From Paraburkholderia tropica (lineage in GTDB: Bacteria; Pseudomonadota; Gammaproteobacteria; Burkholderiales; Burkholderiaceae): 64,000 nucleotides of DNA. This document shows, piece after piece, positions 25,649-34,923 of the stretch (position 1 is its first letter; the number at the start of each line of letters is the position of its first letter). Position numbers and translations under genes: made by a program. The stretch is taken from positions 124,001-188,000 of the forward strand of contig NZ_FNZM01000012.1 in the NCBI RefSeq assembly GCF_900109265.1, written 5' to 3'. The notes under the pieces were generated by a model. That model was given only the letters and a program-made list of their open reading frames with translations, was not told where the DNA came from and ran no database searches.

Positions 25649-27115
25649 ATGCCATCAGGAAAGTTTCGCGGTGTAACGACTGCAAACCTGCCGTACTCCT
25701 GCTTTTGCAACAAGGCACTGGCGCAGTATGCGAACCGGCGCATCGGCGCGGATCTGGCGCGACGTGGTTTCCTGGCGGACATGGCCGCTGCAATGCTCGT
25801 TACCGTTGTGCCCGAATTCGCACTGGCGCAGGGCAACGCCAGCCCGCCGGCCTCATCGCCTGTCACTACCTTCACGAACTTCCGGCTGTTCGACGGCAAG
25901 TCTGCTTCGCTCGTCGACGGGATGTATCTTATCGTTGAGGGAAAACGGATTTCGAAGCTCGAAAGAGGCCAGCCGCCGGCATCCAGCTCGGCCAGGACGG
26001 TGGACTGCGCGGGCAAGGTGATCATGCCAGGGCTCATCGACATGCACTGGCACTCCTTGCTTGCCGCGGTCCCCATCCAGACCATCCTGCAGGCGGACAT
26101 GAGCTTCCTGTTCCTCGCTGCCGGCGCCGAAGCTCAGCGCACCCTGTTGCGAGGCTTCACGACTGTCCGCGATGCGGGCGGGCCCGCTTTCGCGCTCAAG
26201 CAAGCCATCGACACGGGCCTGATCAGCGGCCCGCGCATCTACCCGTCCGGCGCGATGATCACCACGACGGGTGGGCACGGCGATTTCCGCCTCCTCACCG
26301 ACATACCGCGCACGACTGGCCAGATCAGCGCGGTGGAGAGAACAGGCGGCAGCGCGATTGCCGATACGGCAGACGAAGTCCGTTTGCGCGTGCGCGAGCA
26401 GTTCATGCAGGGCGCCACGCAGATCAAGCTGGTGGGATGCGGTGGCGTGTCCACGCCGCGCAGCCCGCTCGACATGCTGACGTTCACCGAACCGCAACTG
26501 CGAGCGGCTGTTGAAACGGCAGCGGACTGGGGAACATACGTGCTCGTGCATGCCTACACGCCCGAAGCCGTGCAACGATCGCTTGCCGCCGGCGTTCAAT
26601 GCATCGAGCACGGCCATCTCATCGATGACAGGACCGCCGAAGCCATGGCGAAGAACGGGACCTGGTTGAGCACCCAGCCCTTCCTGACCGAAGAAGACGT
26701 GGCCCCATTGCCCCCGTCGGGCAGAGAAAAATTCATGGAAGTCACCGCGGGGACGGACAATACGTACAAGCTCGCGCGCAAGCACGGACTCAAGGTCGCA
26801 TTCGGAACGGACCTGATTTTTTCGCAGGCCCTCGCGACGCGCCAGGGAACCATGATCGGGCACCTCACCCGCTGGTATTCCGGTTCGCAGGCGCTGCGCA
26901 TGGCGACGTCAACGAACGGCGAGTTGCTCGCCATGTCGGGGAAGCGCAATCCTTATCCGGCGAGGCTCGGGGTGCTTGAACCCGGGGCGTGGGCCGATCT
27001 TCTTGTCGTCGATGGCGATCCGCTTCAAAACATCGCCCTTCTAGCGGATCCGGACCGGAATCTGAAAATGATCATGAAAGACGGACTCATTTATAAGGAC
27101 GCCATGCAGTCGTGA
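25649..27115 (+). CDS. Exported amidohydrolase-family protein (Tat-type signal)
   Basis: About 488-residue metal-dependent hydrolase of the amidohydrolase superfamily. Metal ligands are visible: MHWHS (His-x-His), TQIKLVGCGG (Lys), VLVHAYTPE and EHGHLID (two His) and FGTDL (Asp). This resembles the imidazolonepropionase/prolidase-like group that cleaves cyclic amides or dipeptides. Around residue 35 lies RRGFLADMAAAMLVTVVP, then ALAQG, which reads as a twin-arginine signal with an unusually long lead, so the enzyme is probably exported folded with its metal. AGGAGG at 25635-25640 favours the ATG at 25649; an ATG at 25643 is too close to it. It stands alone and its substrate is unknown. Confidence 0.83.
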   Translation: MPSGKFRGVTTANLPYSCFCNKALAQYANRRIGADLARRGFLADMAAAMLVTVVPEFALAQGNASPPASSPVTTFTNFRLFDGKSASLVDGMYLIVEGKRISKLERGQPPASSSARTVDCAGKVIMPGLIDMHWHSLLAAVPIQTILQADMSFLFLAAGAEAQRTLLRGFTTVRDAGGPAFALKQAIDTGLISGPRIYPSGAMITTTGGHGDFRLLTDIPRTTGQISAVERTGGSAIADTADEVRLRVREQFMQGATQIKLVGCGGVSTPRSPLDMLTFTEPQLRAAVETAADWGTYVLVHAYTPEAVQRSLAAGVQCIEHGHLIDDRTAEAMAKNGTWLSTQPFLTEEDVAPLPPSGREKFMEVTAGTDNTYKLARKHGLKVAFGTDLIFSQALATRQGTMIGHLTRWYSGSQALRMATSTNGELLAMSGKRNPYPARLGVLEPGAWADLLVVDGDPLQNIALLADPDRNLKMIMKDGLIYKDAMQS

Positions 27116-27125
27116 CTGCTGCTCC

Positions 27126-27147
27126 GTGCCACTGCTTTTCGTGGCAC
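27126..27147 (+). terminator. Possible terminator after the amidohydrolase gene
   Basis: GTGCCAC (27126-27132) pairs perfectly with GTGGCAC (27141-27147) around an 8-nt loop, and TTT follows. It lies 11 bp after the stop codon. The stem is short and the T run is only three bases, so it may be weak. The next 220 bp before the convergent gene hold nothing else I can support. Confidence 0.45.
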
Positions 27148-27367
27148 TTTGCCGGTTTCGTGCCTGCAATCAAGCGCTATTTGAAAAAATCGGCGCGTAC
27201 GGCGCCGTTGCGAGCGCCGCAAGTCACGCCGGGTACTTTTCTCGACGCCGCTTGCCGCCCATCGATTTCGTTGGCGCAAAGGTGTTGGCGCTGCTGTCGA
27301 CCGCCTTGAATTTGCCGCCTTCAATGAACGAACGCGGAGCCGCAACATCAAGACGGCGTTTCGTCAG

Positions 27368-28312
27368 TTATACAGTCCCGCCACGACCACCATAGATCTC
27401 GAAGAGCGCCCGAAAGAACCGGTCATACGCGGCCGAACGCGGGTCCCGGCGCACCGATGCGCGCAAACTCACGAGTGGCACACCTGGCGTGTAGTTGCGC
27501 CCTCGTCCGTACCCCCTCGTCCAACTTTCTCCCCACACCTCACCAACGGCAGTGAGGCTGCTGGCGTTCCGTGCGACGTCGATCTGGGCGTAGCACCAGA
27601 GTTGCCCCCAAATATTGGGCCAAAGATTCGCCGGAATCTGCATTCTTGAATACTTGATCTCGACGATGATGACCTCTGAAAACCGCTGGTTGCAGTAGAC
27701 CAGATCCGGAGACGCGCGCAGTGGCTCACCATTGACGTTCAAACTATCGATGGTGAAGTAGTCCACATGATCTCTATCGCGCACATGCAAACCGTTGTGA
27801 ATCAGACGCCAATCCGAATCAATGCTGCGCAGAAATCCGTTGTTGACGCAACAGGCTGCCTTTGCCCTCCTCTCGAGAATCTCCTGCTCCATCGCCTTCC
27901 CGCGCTCGCGGTCTTCATCGTCGCCAAACGCCTGGCCGTAGAGCGAATAAATCCACTGTGAGAATGCCGAAACTGTCGCTTCTGGTTTCTCCGGCCGCAT
28001 CTTTTGCGCACGCCGAAGAAACTCCGAGGGCACCAGCTTGAACGTCGACGAAGCACGGTCGTCTGGCAGCCGCCTTACACCATTACCGGCGAAGCCAATC
28101 CCGTCTATTCTGCCCTTCTCCAGCGGATCTTTTGCCCATGCCGTGCCGAAGAGCACTTGCGCGCGCGCCTCTGCCGCCTGCTGGTCCATGCGGTCAAGAC
28201 CGCGCGATCCCTTAGGCCAAAAATTGACAGAGCGCGCCGAAGGCCGCTGCGGTCCAACCAGCGGCGGCGCTTCTTCCTCTTCGGTTTCGTCGTCCCAATC
28301 TCTCATCGGCAT
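27368..28312 (-). CDS. Unknown protein with PD-(D/E)XK nuclease-like core
   Basis: 314-residue protein with no family I can name. After an acidic, proline-rich N-terminus (MRDWDDETEEEEAPPLVGPQ) and a charged helical region come the strands ASPDLVYCNQ and SEVIIVEIKYS. Asp of SPDLV and Glu-x-Lys of VEIKY form the PD-(D/E)XK signature of restriction-like nucleases, followed by a helix-rich IWGQLWCYAQIDVA segment. Such a fold usually cuts or binds DNA or RNA. The gene is single, without a methylase or helicase beside it, and its codon use is less G/C-biased than its neighbours, hinting at acquisition. The start is the first of two ATG codons at 28312 and 28306. Confidence 0.6.
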   Translation of the reverse strand: MPMRDWDDETEEEEAPPLVGPQRPSARSVNFWPKGSRGLDRMDQQAAEARAQVLFGTAWAKDPLEKGRIDGIGFAGNGVRRLPDDRASSTFKLVPSEFLRRAQKMRPEKPEATVSAFSQWIYSLYGQAFGDDEDRERGKAMEQEILERRAKAACCVNNGFLRSIDSDWRLIHNGLHVRDRDHVDYFTIDSLNVNGEPLRASPDLVYCNQRFSEVIIVEIKYSRMQIPANLWPNIWGQLWCYAQIDVARNASSLTAVGEVWGESWTRGYGRGRNYTPGVPLVSLRASVRRDPRSAAYDRFFRALFEIYGGRGGTV

Positions 28313-28592
28313 TTCTCGAGTCAATGAACTTCACGCGCCGTTCACGGCAAGCAAGCCCTGATGGGCTCTTCACCGTCGCTGACGCCATCACAACCGCATT
28401 CCCGGTTAATCTGCGCGCGGTGTTCCCGCTACGCCACTGATAAGCCCCATGCGAAACCCGGCCAAACCGCCGGCTCCCGAGATTCGTTAACTATTGTTAA
28501 GGGCCGAGATTCAGAATCGCGTTTGACTGACGAACGCTTACACTGGTCAACAGTCGGGCGCAGGTAATTCCATATGTTAGAGCGGGGTAAAC

Positions 28593-30203
28593 GTGGCCTC
28601 CGGTACAAAATATTGGATTGCATCATTGCTCGCGGCAACCGTTTCGATGGCGCTGCCCGTTGCCCTCGGGGTGACATTGACCTGGCTCGCCGGACGACAG
28701 GCGCAAGTGCAGCACCTGAATGCGCTGGCGACCGATATTGGCCGACGCTCGTCCGAAACGCGCGACGAAGTGATGCGCGCACTGAGCGAGGTACAAAGCG
28801 CGCGGCGTTCTGGATCGACAACTGTTGCCACTGCGCAAGACCCTTGCTCAGAGCGTGAATTGGCTCGCATGCGAAACATCATTGCGACAAAGCCGATGCT
28901 CAAAGGCATGGGCTACCTCGCCGATGGCGCGCTCCGGTGCGCCACGATGACAAATCTGGCGCAACGCCAACCATTGGGCCACCCGGAACGAATCGATTCG
29001 AGCGGGATGAAATCGTGGAGCGCCGTTAATCTGCCGTCCTTGCCGGGCACAACGTTCAACGTCAATGCGCGAGGCAACGATGCCATTTTCATTGCGCCGG
29101 GCGTCGTGCTCGATATCCTGCCGGAAACGTCGTCGGTGTCATTTTCGCACATCAGTTTCCCATCGCAATCCGTGGTCCGCTCTCACGGCTATTACGACCC
29201 GGCATGGACACGCCGATTCCAGCAAGGGGACACCCATTTTGTCGATAAAAATCGACTCGTTGTCGCCGTGCGCACAGAAAAAGAAAGCGACGTGATTTTT
29301 GCATCGATGCCCGTGACGTGGTGGCAAACGCTATCGGACGGACCTGCGCGCAGCGCGATTCCGCTCTCCGTGCTGATCGGTGCCTTGTTGGCATTGCTCA
29401 GCTGGATTGCGATTGGCAGATACTTCTCTTTGTCGAATCAGATCAAGATCGCGTTGAAAAACGACGAGTTCTATCTGCTTTATCAACCCGTCATGGATTT
29501 ACGTACGCTTCGATGCGTCGGAGCCGAAGCACTGATCCGCTGGAAGCGCCGTGACGGAAGACCGGTTGGCCCATCTGAATTCATTCCGGTTGCGGAGGCG
29601 AGCAACCTGATCGTCAATATCACACAGAAAGTCATTGAACTGGTAGCGCGTGATGCCTCGCTGCTGATCAAGAACCATCCGGATCTGCATATTGCGATCA
29701 ACGTCTCCGCAGCCGATTTGAACTCTGCGGAGACGCCTGCCAAGCTCAATGACATGCTTGCCGCGATGAATGCACTGCCGGAGAACATCGTTATCGAAGC
29801 AACGGAGCGCGGCTTCATGAATCCGGAGCAGGCAACGGACGTATTGCTGAACGTGCGCGCACAGGGATTCAAAGTCGCGATTGATGACTTCGGCACAGGG
29901 AATTCGAGTTTGTCTTATCTCGCCACGTACAAACTCGATTTTCTGAAAATCGACAGAATGTTCGTCGATTCCATTGCCACGACCGCCCCCACGCGCCAGG
30001 TGACGATGCACATCATCGAAATGGCACACTCGCTGAATCTGCAGATGATTGCGGAAGGCGTTGAGACTGTCGAACAACGCGACATTCTGCGTGCGGCCGG
30101 CGTGCAGTTCGCACAAGGGTGGGTCTTCGGCAAACCCATGCCCATCCAGGCGCTGGCCGCGTTTGTGGCGGCCAATCCGGGCGTCTCGCCGCAGCCCGCG
30201 TAG
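28593..30203 (+). CDS. Membrane c-di-GMP phosphodiesterase, CSS-motif plus EAL
   Basis: 536-residue inner-membrane enzyme predicted to hydrolyse c-di-GMP. TM1 (about residues 8-30) is followed by a periplasmic sensor of about 220 residues with the CSS motif (DPCSERELARM) and a partner Cys (ALRCATM), TM2 (about 250-270) and a complete EAL domain. EAL residues present: YQPV, GAEALIRW, NVSAADLN, IEATERG, DDFGTGNSSLSYL, LKIDRMF, AEGVETVEQ and AQGWVFGKP. CSS-EAL proteins are controlled by disulfide redox state in the periplasm. The start is a GTG at 28593. It converges on the yfiBNR operon, so synthesis and breakdown of c-di-GMP are encoded side by side. Confidence 0.92.
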   Translation: MASGTKYWIASLLAATVSMALPVALGVTLTWLAGRQAQVQHLNALATDIGRRSSETRDEVMRALSEVQSARRSGSTTVATAQDPCSERELARMRNIIATKPMLKGMGYLADGALRCATMTNLAQRQPLGHPERIDSSGMKSWSAVNLPSLPGTTFNVNARGNDAIFIAPGVVLDILPETSSVSFSHISFPSQSVVRSHGYYDPAWTRRFQQGDTHFVDKNRLVVAVRTEKESDVIFASMPVTWWQTLSDGPARSAIPLSVLIGALLALLSWIAIGRYFSLSNQIKIALKNDEFYLLYQPVMDLRTLRCVGAEALIRWKRRDGRPVGPSEFIPVAEASNLIVNITQKVIELVARDASLLIKNHPDLHIAINVSAADLNSAETPAKLNDMLAAMNALPENIVIEATERGFMNPEQATDVLLNVRAQGFKVAIDDFGTGNSSLSYLATYKLDFLKIDRMFVDSIATTAPTRQVTMHIIEMAHSLNLQMIAEGVETVEQRDILRAAGVQFAQGWVFGKPMPIQALAAFVAANPGVSPQPA

Positions 30204-30240
30204 TACGGAGAGATACGAGCATGCTTTGCGGGCAATACCG

Positions 30241-30774
30241 CTACTCGCTCTGCACCACAACGCTTACCCGCCGGTTCTGTGCGCGCCCTTGCGCACTGCT
30301 GTTATCGGCAATAGGGTGTCGCTTGCCCATGCCTTGTGCAACAACGCCTTCGCGCGGAATGCCCGAAGCCACCATCTCGTTCGTGACGGAGTCAGCCCGT
30401 TTCTGTGACAGCAGATCGTTATACGCGTCGCTGCCCACCGAATCGGTGAAACCCAGTACGCGCAGATGCGTCAATCCCACGGACTTGAGCGACGACGCCA
30501 GTTTTTTCACCACTTCGCGGCTTTGCGAACTGAGTTCCGCGTCGTCAGTGGGAAAAAGCAGTTTCGCCGATAACCCAAGCGTCCAGCCTTCGTCGGTTTG
30601 CACGAAGCCCTCGGACTGCAAGACGGCAATCTGTGCCTGACTGAATCCCGTTTCCTTGGCCGCTGTCTGGCAGGCCGCAAGCGTGAATGCCACGCTCACG
30701 ATGCTCATTAAACCGAAGAACCGGATCACCTTCGCCGCAACGATTGCGCGAAAATTGTGTTGCATACCATGCAT
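30241..30774 (-). CDS. yfiB: OmpA-like outer-membrane lipoprotein YfiB
   Basis: 177-residue lipoprotein of the YfiB type. The N-terminus is a lipoprotein signal ending in the lipobox FTLAAC, and the C-terminal two thirds is an OmpA-like peptidoglycan-binding domain (LLFPTDDAELSSQSREVVKK, LRVLGFTDSVGSDAYNDLLS, AQGRAQNRRVSVVV). In Pseudomonas YfiB sequesters YfiR at the outer membrane and thereby frees YfiN. The start codon overlaps the end region of yfiN: ATG at 30774, or at 30765, just after that gene's TAA. It is the last gene of the operon. Confidence 0.88.
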   Translation of the reverse strand: MHGMQHNFRAIVAAKVIRFFGLMSIVSVAFTLAACQTAAKETGFSQAQIAVLQSEGFVQTDEGWTLGLSAKLLFPTDDAELSSQSREVVKKLASSLKSVGLTHLRVLGFTDSVGSDAYNDLLSQKRADSVTNEMVASGIPREGVVAQGMGKRHPIADNSSAQGRAQNRRVSVVVQSE

Positions 30775-30775
30775 A

Positions 30776-32167
30776 TTAGTTCGCCGGGGAGTTGAACGAA
30801 TCGATAAAGGGTGGAATGGATGCAGTCTGGTCTGCTTGCGCGCCAGCCTTCGAGCCGGTGTGCGACGCCGCCGGCGGGTCTTCCCGTTGGTTGTCTTGCC
30901 CTTCGCTGTGCGAGGCCGCGCCAAGCTGCCTTGTGGGCTTGCGCTGCTTCATTTCGTACATCGCGCGATCCGCGGCCCGCGTCAAGCCCGCACTGTCCAG
31001 GCCATCTTCCGGATAGACCGCAATGCCCACGCTCACCGACGCTGTGACGGTCCTGGCGTTGCCGATGTGAATCGGGTCGGCCATCGCCTGCGCGATGGAT
31101 AACGCAATCTGCTGCGGTTCCTGAACATCCGTGATGGGCGATAGCACGATCACAAACTCATCGCCGCCAAGGCGAGCGACCATGTCATTGACGCGCACGC
31201 TCGAACGCATGCGCGAAGCCAGCGCTTTCAGCACATCATCGCCCGCATCGTGGCCATATTCGTCGTTGATGACCTTGAAATCGTTGCAGTCCACGTAGAG
31301 CACCGCGAGCCGTCCGTGCGTCGCGGCTGCCCCCTGTAACAAGACTTCGAATCGATCGGTAAAAAATGACCGGTTCGGCAAACCCGTCAGGCTGTCATGC
31401 GCGGCGCGATGGCTCAGCGTCGCCTGTTCGGTTTGCATCCGCGCCTCCCAGACCTGCAACTCCTCCAGCAAGGCGTTGAAGTCCGTGGCGAGATCGTTGA
31501 TTTCCGTGAGCCGCGAGCGCGGAACGCGCTGGTTCCACGCGCGCACCAGGCGAACCTGTCGCGTGACATTGGCGAGATTGCCAAGCGGCTCCACGATGGC
31601 CTTGAACATCCGGTGCGAGAGCGCCAGCATGCCAGGAATGCTCACGGCCACGCACAGCAGAATCCACGCCGCGCTTGAGAGAATGAATGCCACTTCGCGG
31701 TCGGGACGGCCACGCAGACGTACTTCGCCTACTTTCTGTTGACCGCTGACGACCGGAACGGTGATCTGGCTGGGTCCTAATGCGTGATAGAAGGAAGCGA
31801 ATATCGGCAAGGGCGCCGCACCGGCAGCGTCGGTGGCGTCGCGCCAGGACACAAACGGCGCGCCATTGCCATCGAGCACATCAACCGTTTCCACTGCGTT
31901 CGCAGTGGCAATGCGCTTCACGATATCCATCGCGGCTGCCCGGTCATGGAAGACGACGGCCGCTTCCAGCGTGTAGGCGATCGAACTCGCCGTCAGCGAC
32001 ATATTCTCGATTGCAATATGACGCAATTCGATCAAGCCACCGCTCATCAGCAAGACATTCGATACGATCACGACGACCGCAACGCTCAAAACGTGCGCCC
32101 GGCGCAAGGCCTTTGCGAGCGGGATAGGCGTATGCCCCTTTTCCGGTTCATGCCTTGCTCTGCTCAT
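30776..32167 (-). CDS. yfiN: Diguanylate cyclase YfiN (TpbB/AwsR)
   Basis: 463-residue inner-membrane diguanylate cyclase. After a short cytoplasmic N-terminus, TM1 is followed by a CHASE8-like periplasmic domain (LTASSIAYTLEAAVVFHD), TM2, a HAMP linker (about residues 195-255) and a GGDEF domain (HDSLTGLPNRSFF, YVDCNDFKVINDEYGHDAGD, ARLGGDEFVIVL). The inhibitory I-site RVND lies five residues before GGDEF. The C-terminal 50 residues are polar and disordered. The ATG at 32167 overlaps the stop of yfiR (ATGA), so the longer frame is rejected. YfiR represses it from the periplasm. Confidence 0.92.
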   Translation of the reverse strand: MSRARHEPEKGHTPIPLAKALRRAHVLSVAVVVIVSNVLLMSGGLIELRHIAIENMSLTASSIAYTLEAAVVFHDRAAAMDIVKRIATANAVETVDVLDGNGAPFVSWRDATDAAGAAPLPIFASFYHALGPSQITVPVVSGQQKVGEVRLRGRPDREVAFILSSAAWILLCVAVSIPGMLALSHRMFKAIVEPLGNLANVTRQVRLVRAWNQRVPRSRLTEINDLATDFNALLEELQVWEARMQTEQATLSHRAAHDSLTGLPNRSFFTDRFEVLLQGAAATHGRLAVLYVDCNDFKVINDEYGHDAGDDVLKALASRMRSSVRVNDMVARLGGDEFVIVLSPITDVQEPQQIALSIAQAMADPIHIGNARTVTASVSVGIAVYPEDGLDSAGLTRAADRAMYEMKQRKPTRQLGAASHSEGQDNQREDPPAASHTGSKAGAQADQTASIPPFIDSFNSPAN

Positions 32168-32772
32168 TTCGCGCTCCCGGGCCGGCGCGCCAGCAACAAT
32201 ACTTTGGGATCGACGTGCAAGCCGCTGCGAGAAATCGCATCCAGATTCGCACCGAATAAAGCGGGATCCTGTTCGGCTTTCAGGCAGAACATCGCACCCA
32301 TATCGCATGCGACGGGAAGCGCGCCGACCGTCAATATGGGACGGTCCGCCACGCGGCGAAAAAAGGCATGGCGGTCGGCATCATCGAGTACGGATCGTGA
32401 TGCGAAATAAATGACGTTGCAGTCGGCTTGGGGTTGCGCGCTGCCAGAAAGATTCGCTTGCGTCGTCACCGACAACGGTGGCGCCAAGCCGGCTCCCTGA
32501 TCGCGAATCGACGGCGCCAGTCGCGCCATATCGGCCTCTTCACCCATCAGACATACGCGGAGTTTGTCCGACGAAACAGGCCAATGTGTAAAACGAATAA
32601 TGCCCGTGATGACGCGCGCAATGGTTTCCCGCCGCTCGGCATCGCGCTCAGTGCCCGGAGCCGGTGTGGAGGCAGTCGGGATGGCCGGCGTTTGCGCGCG
32701 GCCCGGCGACGCGATGCCAACGCACAGCAATGCCAGCACCACGACAGCGGCAGGGATCCCGAGTTTGGCCAT
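32164..32772 (-). CDS. yfiR: Periplasmic c-di-GMP regulator YfiR
   Basis: 202-residue periplasmic protein of the YfiR family. A Sec signal covers residues 1-26 (AAVVVLALLCVGIASPGRAQ). The family motif IIRFTHWP and four cysteines (LRVCLMG, ADCNVIYF, VACDMG and MFCLK) match the two disulfides that gate YfiR function in Pseudomonas. YfiR binds the periplasmic domain of YfiN and switches it off; reduction or misfolding releases the cyclase. It is the first gene of the yfiR-yfiN-yfiB operon. Confidence 0.9.
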   Translation of the reverse strand: MAKLGIPAAVVVLALLCVGIASPGRAQTPAIPTASTPAPGTERDAERRETIARVITGIIRFTHWPVSSDKLRVCLMGEEADMARLAPSIRDQGAGLAPPLSVTTQANLSGSAQPQADCNVIYFASRSVLDDADRHAFFRRVADRPILTVGALPVACDMGAMFCLKAEQDPALFGANLDAISRSGLHVDPKVLLLARRPGSAK

Positions 32773-32904
32773 TTTTATGTCGACTGCATTATTCGATGAA
32801 GGCAGTTTCTGATTTCATCGAATACTACCTCGCCATTTACGCTGACGTCATCTTTCGTGCAAGCGTGCGCACGCCGGGAGGATGCGTCCCGGCGCGCCGG
32901 CGAC

Positions 32905-33678
32905 TTACTTCGTGGTGTACCCGCCGTTGATCAGAATAGTCTGGCCAGTGATCCACCAGCCATCGCTCACGAGATGACGAATGAACGGCACGACGTCCTG
33001 AATATCCGTCAAGCCCGTCTTCGAGAGCTTCGACAGTGCCGCGGCCGTTTTGTGATAAGCAACGGCGTCCGCGCCTTCAGCCGGATAGAAGAACGGCGTG
33101 TCCATCGGGCCAGGCCCGACCGCTGTCACCGAAATTCCACGCGCGCCAAACTCCTGCGCGGCCGCGCGCGTGAAATGCTCGACCGGCGCCTTCGTGCCCG
33201 CGTAAGCAGCGTAAAACGGCGTGAATGCGCCCAGCAGCGATGTCACGAGCGTGACGATTTTCCCGTTGTCATTCACGTGGCGGCCTGCTTCGCGCAAGAA
33301 GAAAAATGCGGATTTCGAATTGACCGCCGACATCTCGTCGTATTCCGCCTCGCTGATCTCCGTGAAAGGCTTCTTCAGCACCTTCCCCACGGTGTTGATC
33401 GCAATGTCCGGACGCCCAACCGCGGCAATCGCATCCGCAAACAGTGTCTCCACCGCTGCGGCACTCGTCAGGTCCGCCTGCAGTGCAATGGCCGCGGCGC
33501 CGGCTTGCTTGACGGCGGCAACCGTTTCCTCCGCAGCTTGCTTCGTGCTCGCGCTGTTGTAATGAATGACGACTGCCTTCGCACCGTGACTGGCGAGGTC
33601 CCGCGCGATGAGGCCACCGAGGTTCTTCGCCCCCCCTGCAATCAGCACCGTTTTACCGTGGATTTCATGGTTTGCCAT
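32905..33678 (-). CDS. SDR-family oxidoreductase
   Basis: 257-residue short-chain dehydrogenase. The cofactor loop reads IAGGAKNLGGLIARDL, which is altered from TGxxxGxG but seen in some members. NTVGKV stands where NNAG normally is, the catalytic Ser is in VTSLLGAF and Tyr-Lys in YAGTKAPVEHF. A conserved ending QTILINGGYTTK is present. The ATG at 33678 is chosen because the upstream frame crosses the divergent LysR gene. The adjacent divergent LysR regulator probably controls it. Substrate unknown. Confidence 0.84.
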   Translation of the reverse strand: MANHEIHGKTVLIAGGAKNLGGLIARDLASHGAKAVVIHYNSASTKQAAEETVAAVKQAGAAAIALQADLTSAAAVETLFADAIAAVGRPDIAINTVGKVLKKPFTEISEAEYDEMSAVNSKSAFFFLREAGRHVNDNGKIVTLVTSLLGAFTPFYAAYAGTKAPVEHFTRAAAQEFGARGISVTAVGPGPMDTPFFYPAEGADAVAYHKTAAALSKLSKTGLTDIQDVVPFIRHLVSDGWWITGQTILINGGYTTK

Positions 33679-33731
33679 TCTGCCGCTCCGATCTGCGTGA
33701 CCGCCCGATGCAGTCACTCGATAGCGAATGG

Positions 33732-33754
33732 TATAGTTCGATTTATGGTCTATA
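33732..33754. promoter_or_regulatory. Candidate LysR operator between SDR and LysR genes
   Basis: TATAG (33732-33736) and CTATA (33750-33754) form an inverted repeat with a 13-bp spacer, within the 168-bp gap between two divergent genes. LysR proteins usually bind such interrupted dyads of the T-N11-A type. It is close enough to serve both promoters. Binding is inferred. Confidence 0.45.
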
Positions 33755-33846
33755 AAGCCTGTATTTCTGGATGCATCAGTCAGAAATCGCGACCAATTAT
33801 TGGCGTCGACTTCCCCTATCGAATGCGCTCTGGCTAATCGGCGAAC

Positions 33847-34773
33847 ATGGACCGTATCGATCTGTTTCGTGTTTTCACCCGCGTCGTGGAATGTGCGAAC
33901 TTCACGCGCGCCGCGGATACGCTCGGCATGCCTCGCTCGTCCGTATCGGCCGCCATTCAGGAACTGGAAAACCGCGTCGGTACGCGTTTGCTGAACCGCA
34001 CCACACGCAAGGTCACCACAACCCAGGACGGCGCGGCCTTCTACGAACGCTGCCAGCGACTGATCGCCGATGTAGAGGAAACGGAACATCTGTTCCGTTC
34101 GGCGGACTTCGCCTCCGCCGGTACCTTACGTGTCGATATGCCCGGGCGCATTGGTCGCTTGATCGTTGCGCCAGCGCTTCCTGCGTTTCTCGATGCGTAT
34201 CCGCAGATCGACATTGAAATTGGCGCGACGGATCGAACCGTCGATTTGATCGAAGAAAGAGTCGACTGCGCGCTGCGCGTGGGCATGCTTCACGAATCCG
34301 AACTCATTGCGCGTCCGATCGGCGCGCTCACGCTCATCAACGTCGCCAGCCCTGCCTATCTTGCCCGCCACGGCGTACCGCGCGGCCCCGACGACCTCGT
34401 CGAGCACATACCGATCGGTTACGCCTCTCCAACCAGCGGCCGGCTCGCGCCGTGGGAATGGGTTGAGGGCGACACGGCGAGGACGCTCGCGATCAAGGGG
34501 CGCGTCACCGTCAACAGTGCGGAGGCGTATATCGCGTGTTGCCTGTCGGGCCTCGGGCTCATACAGATCCCCGCTTACGACGTCGAGACCCATCTCCAGG
34601 CCGGAGAACTGGTTGAGGTTCTGCCGGAATATCGTGCTGCGCCCATGCCGGTCACGCTGCTTTATCCGCATCGGCAACACCTCTCCCGGCGCCTTCAGGT
34701 ATTCGCCGACTGGCTTGTCGAACTCGTGAGGAAACGGTGCTGCGAACGACAGGAGACGTTTGACTCGCCATAA
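33847..34773 (+). CDS. LysR-family transcriptional regulator
   Basis: 308-residue regulator with an N-terminal winged helix-turn-helix (FTRAADTLGMPRSSVSAAIQ) and a C-terminal substrate-binding domain of the PBP2 fold (about residues 90-295, with GTLRVDMPGRIGRLIVAPAL and IACCLSGLGLIQIPAYDVE). This is the CrgA-like group common next to SDR genes. It is divergent from the SDR at 32905-33678 and probably regulates it. Confidence 0.9.
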   Translation: MDRIDLFRVFTRVVECANFTRAADTLGMPRSSVSAAIQELENRVGTRLLNRTTRKVTTTQDGAAFYERCQRLIADVEETEHLFRSADFASAGTLRVDMPGRIGRLIVAPALPAFLDAYPQIDIEIGATDRTVDLIEERVDCALRVGMLHESELIARPIGALTLINVASPAYLARHGVPRGPDDLVEHIPIGYASPTSGRLAPWEWVEGDTARTLAIKGRVTVNSAEAYIACCLSGLGLIQIPAYDVETHLQAGELVEVLPEYRAAPMPVTLLYPHRQHLSRRLQVFADWLVELVRKRCCERQETFDSP

Positions 34774-34923
34774 ACGAGCACGATTTTCCGAACAGGCTTT
34801 TCCAACGGTTTATGGCGGCAGATATCGTTTTGCCAACTGATGCGGTGGCTAATATTTCTGAGCGAGCAAGCAGGAAGCTTCAATCGGTGTCTCTGCGCTA
34901 ACGTAAAATATCGCTTCCCGAAC

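Noticed and set aside
27112..27309. 65-codon plus-strand frame downstream of the amidohydrolase
   Set aside because: It overlaps the amidohydrolase stop and the hairpin, has no ribosome binding site and no recognisable sequence.
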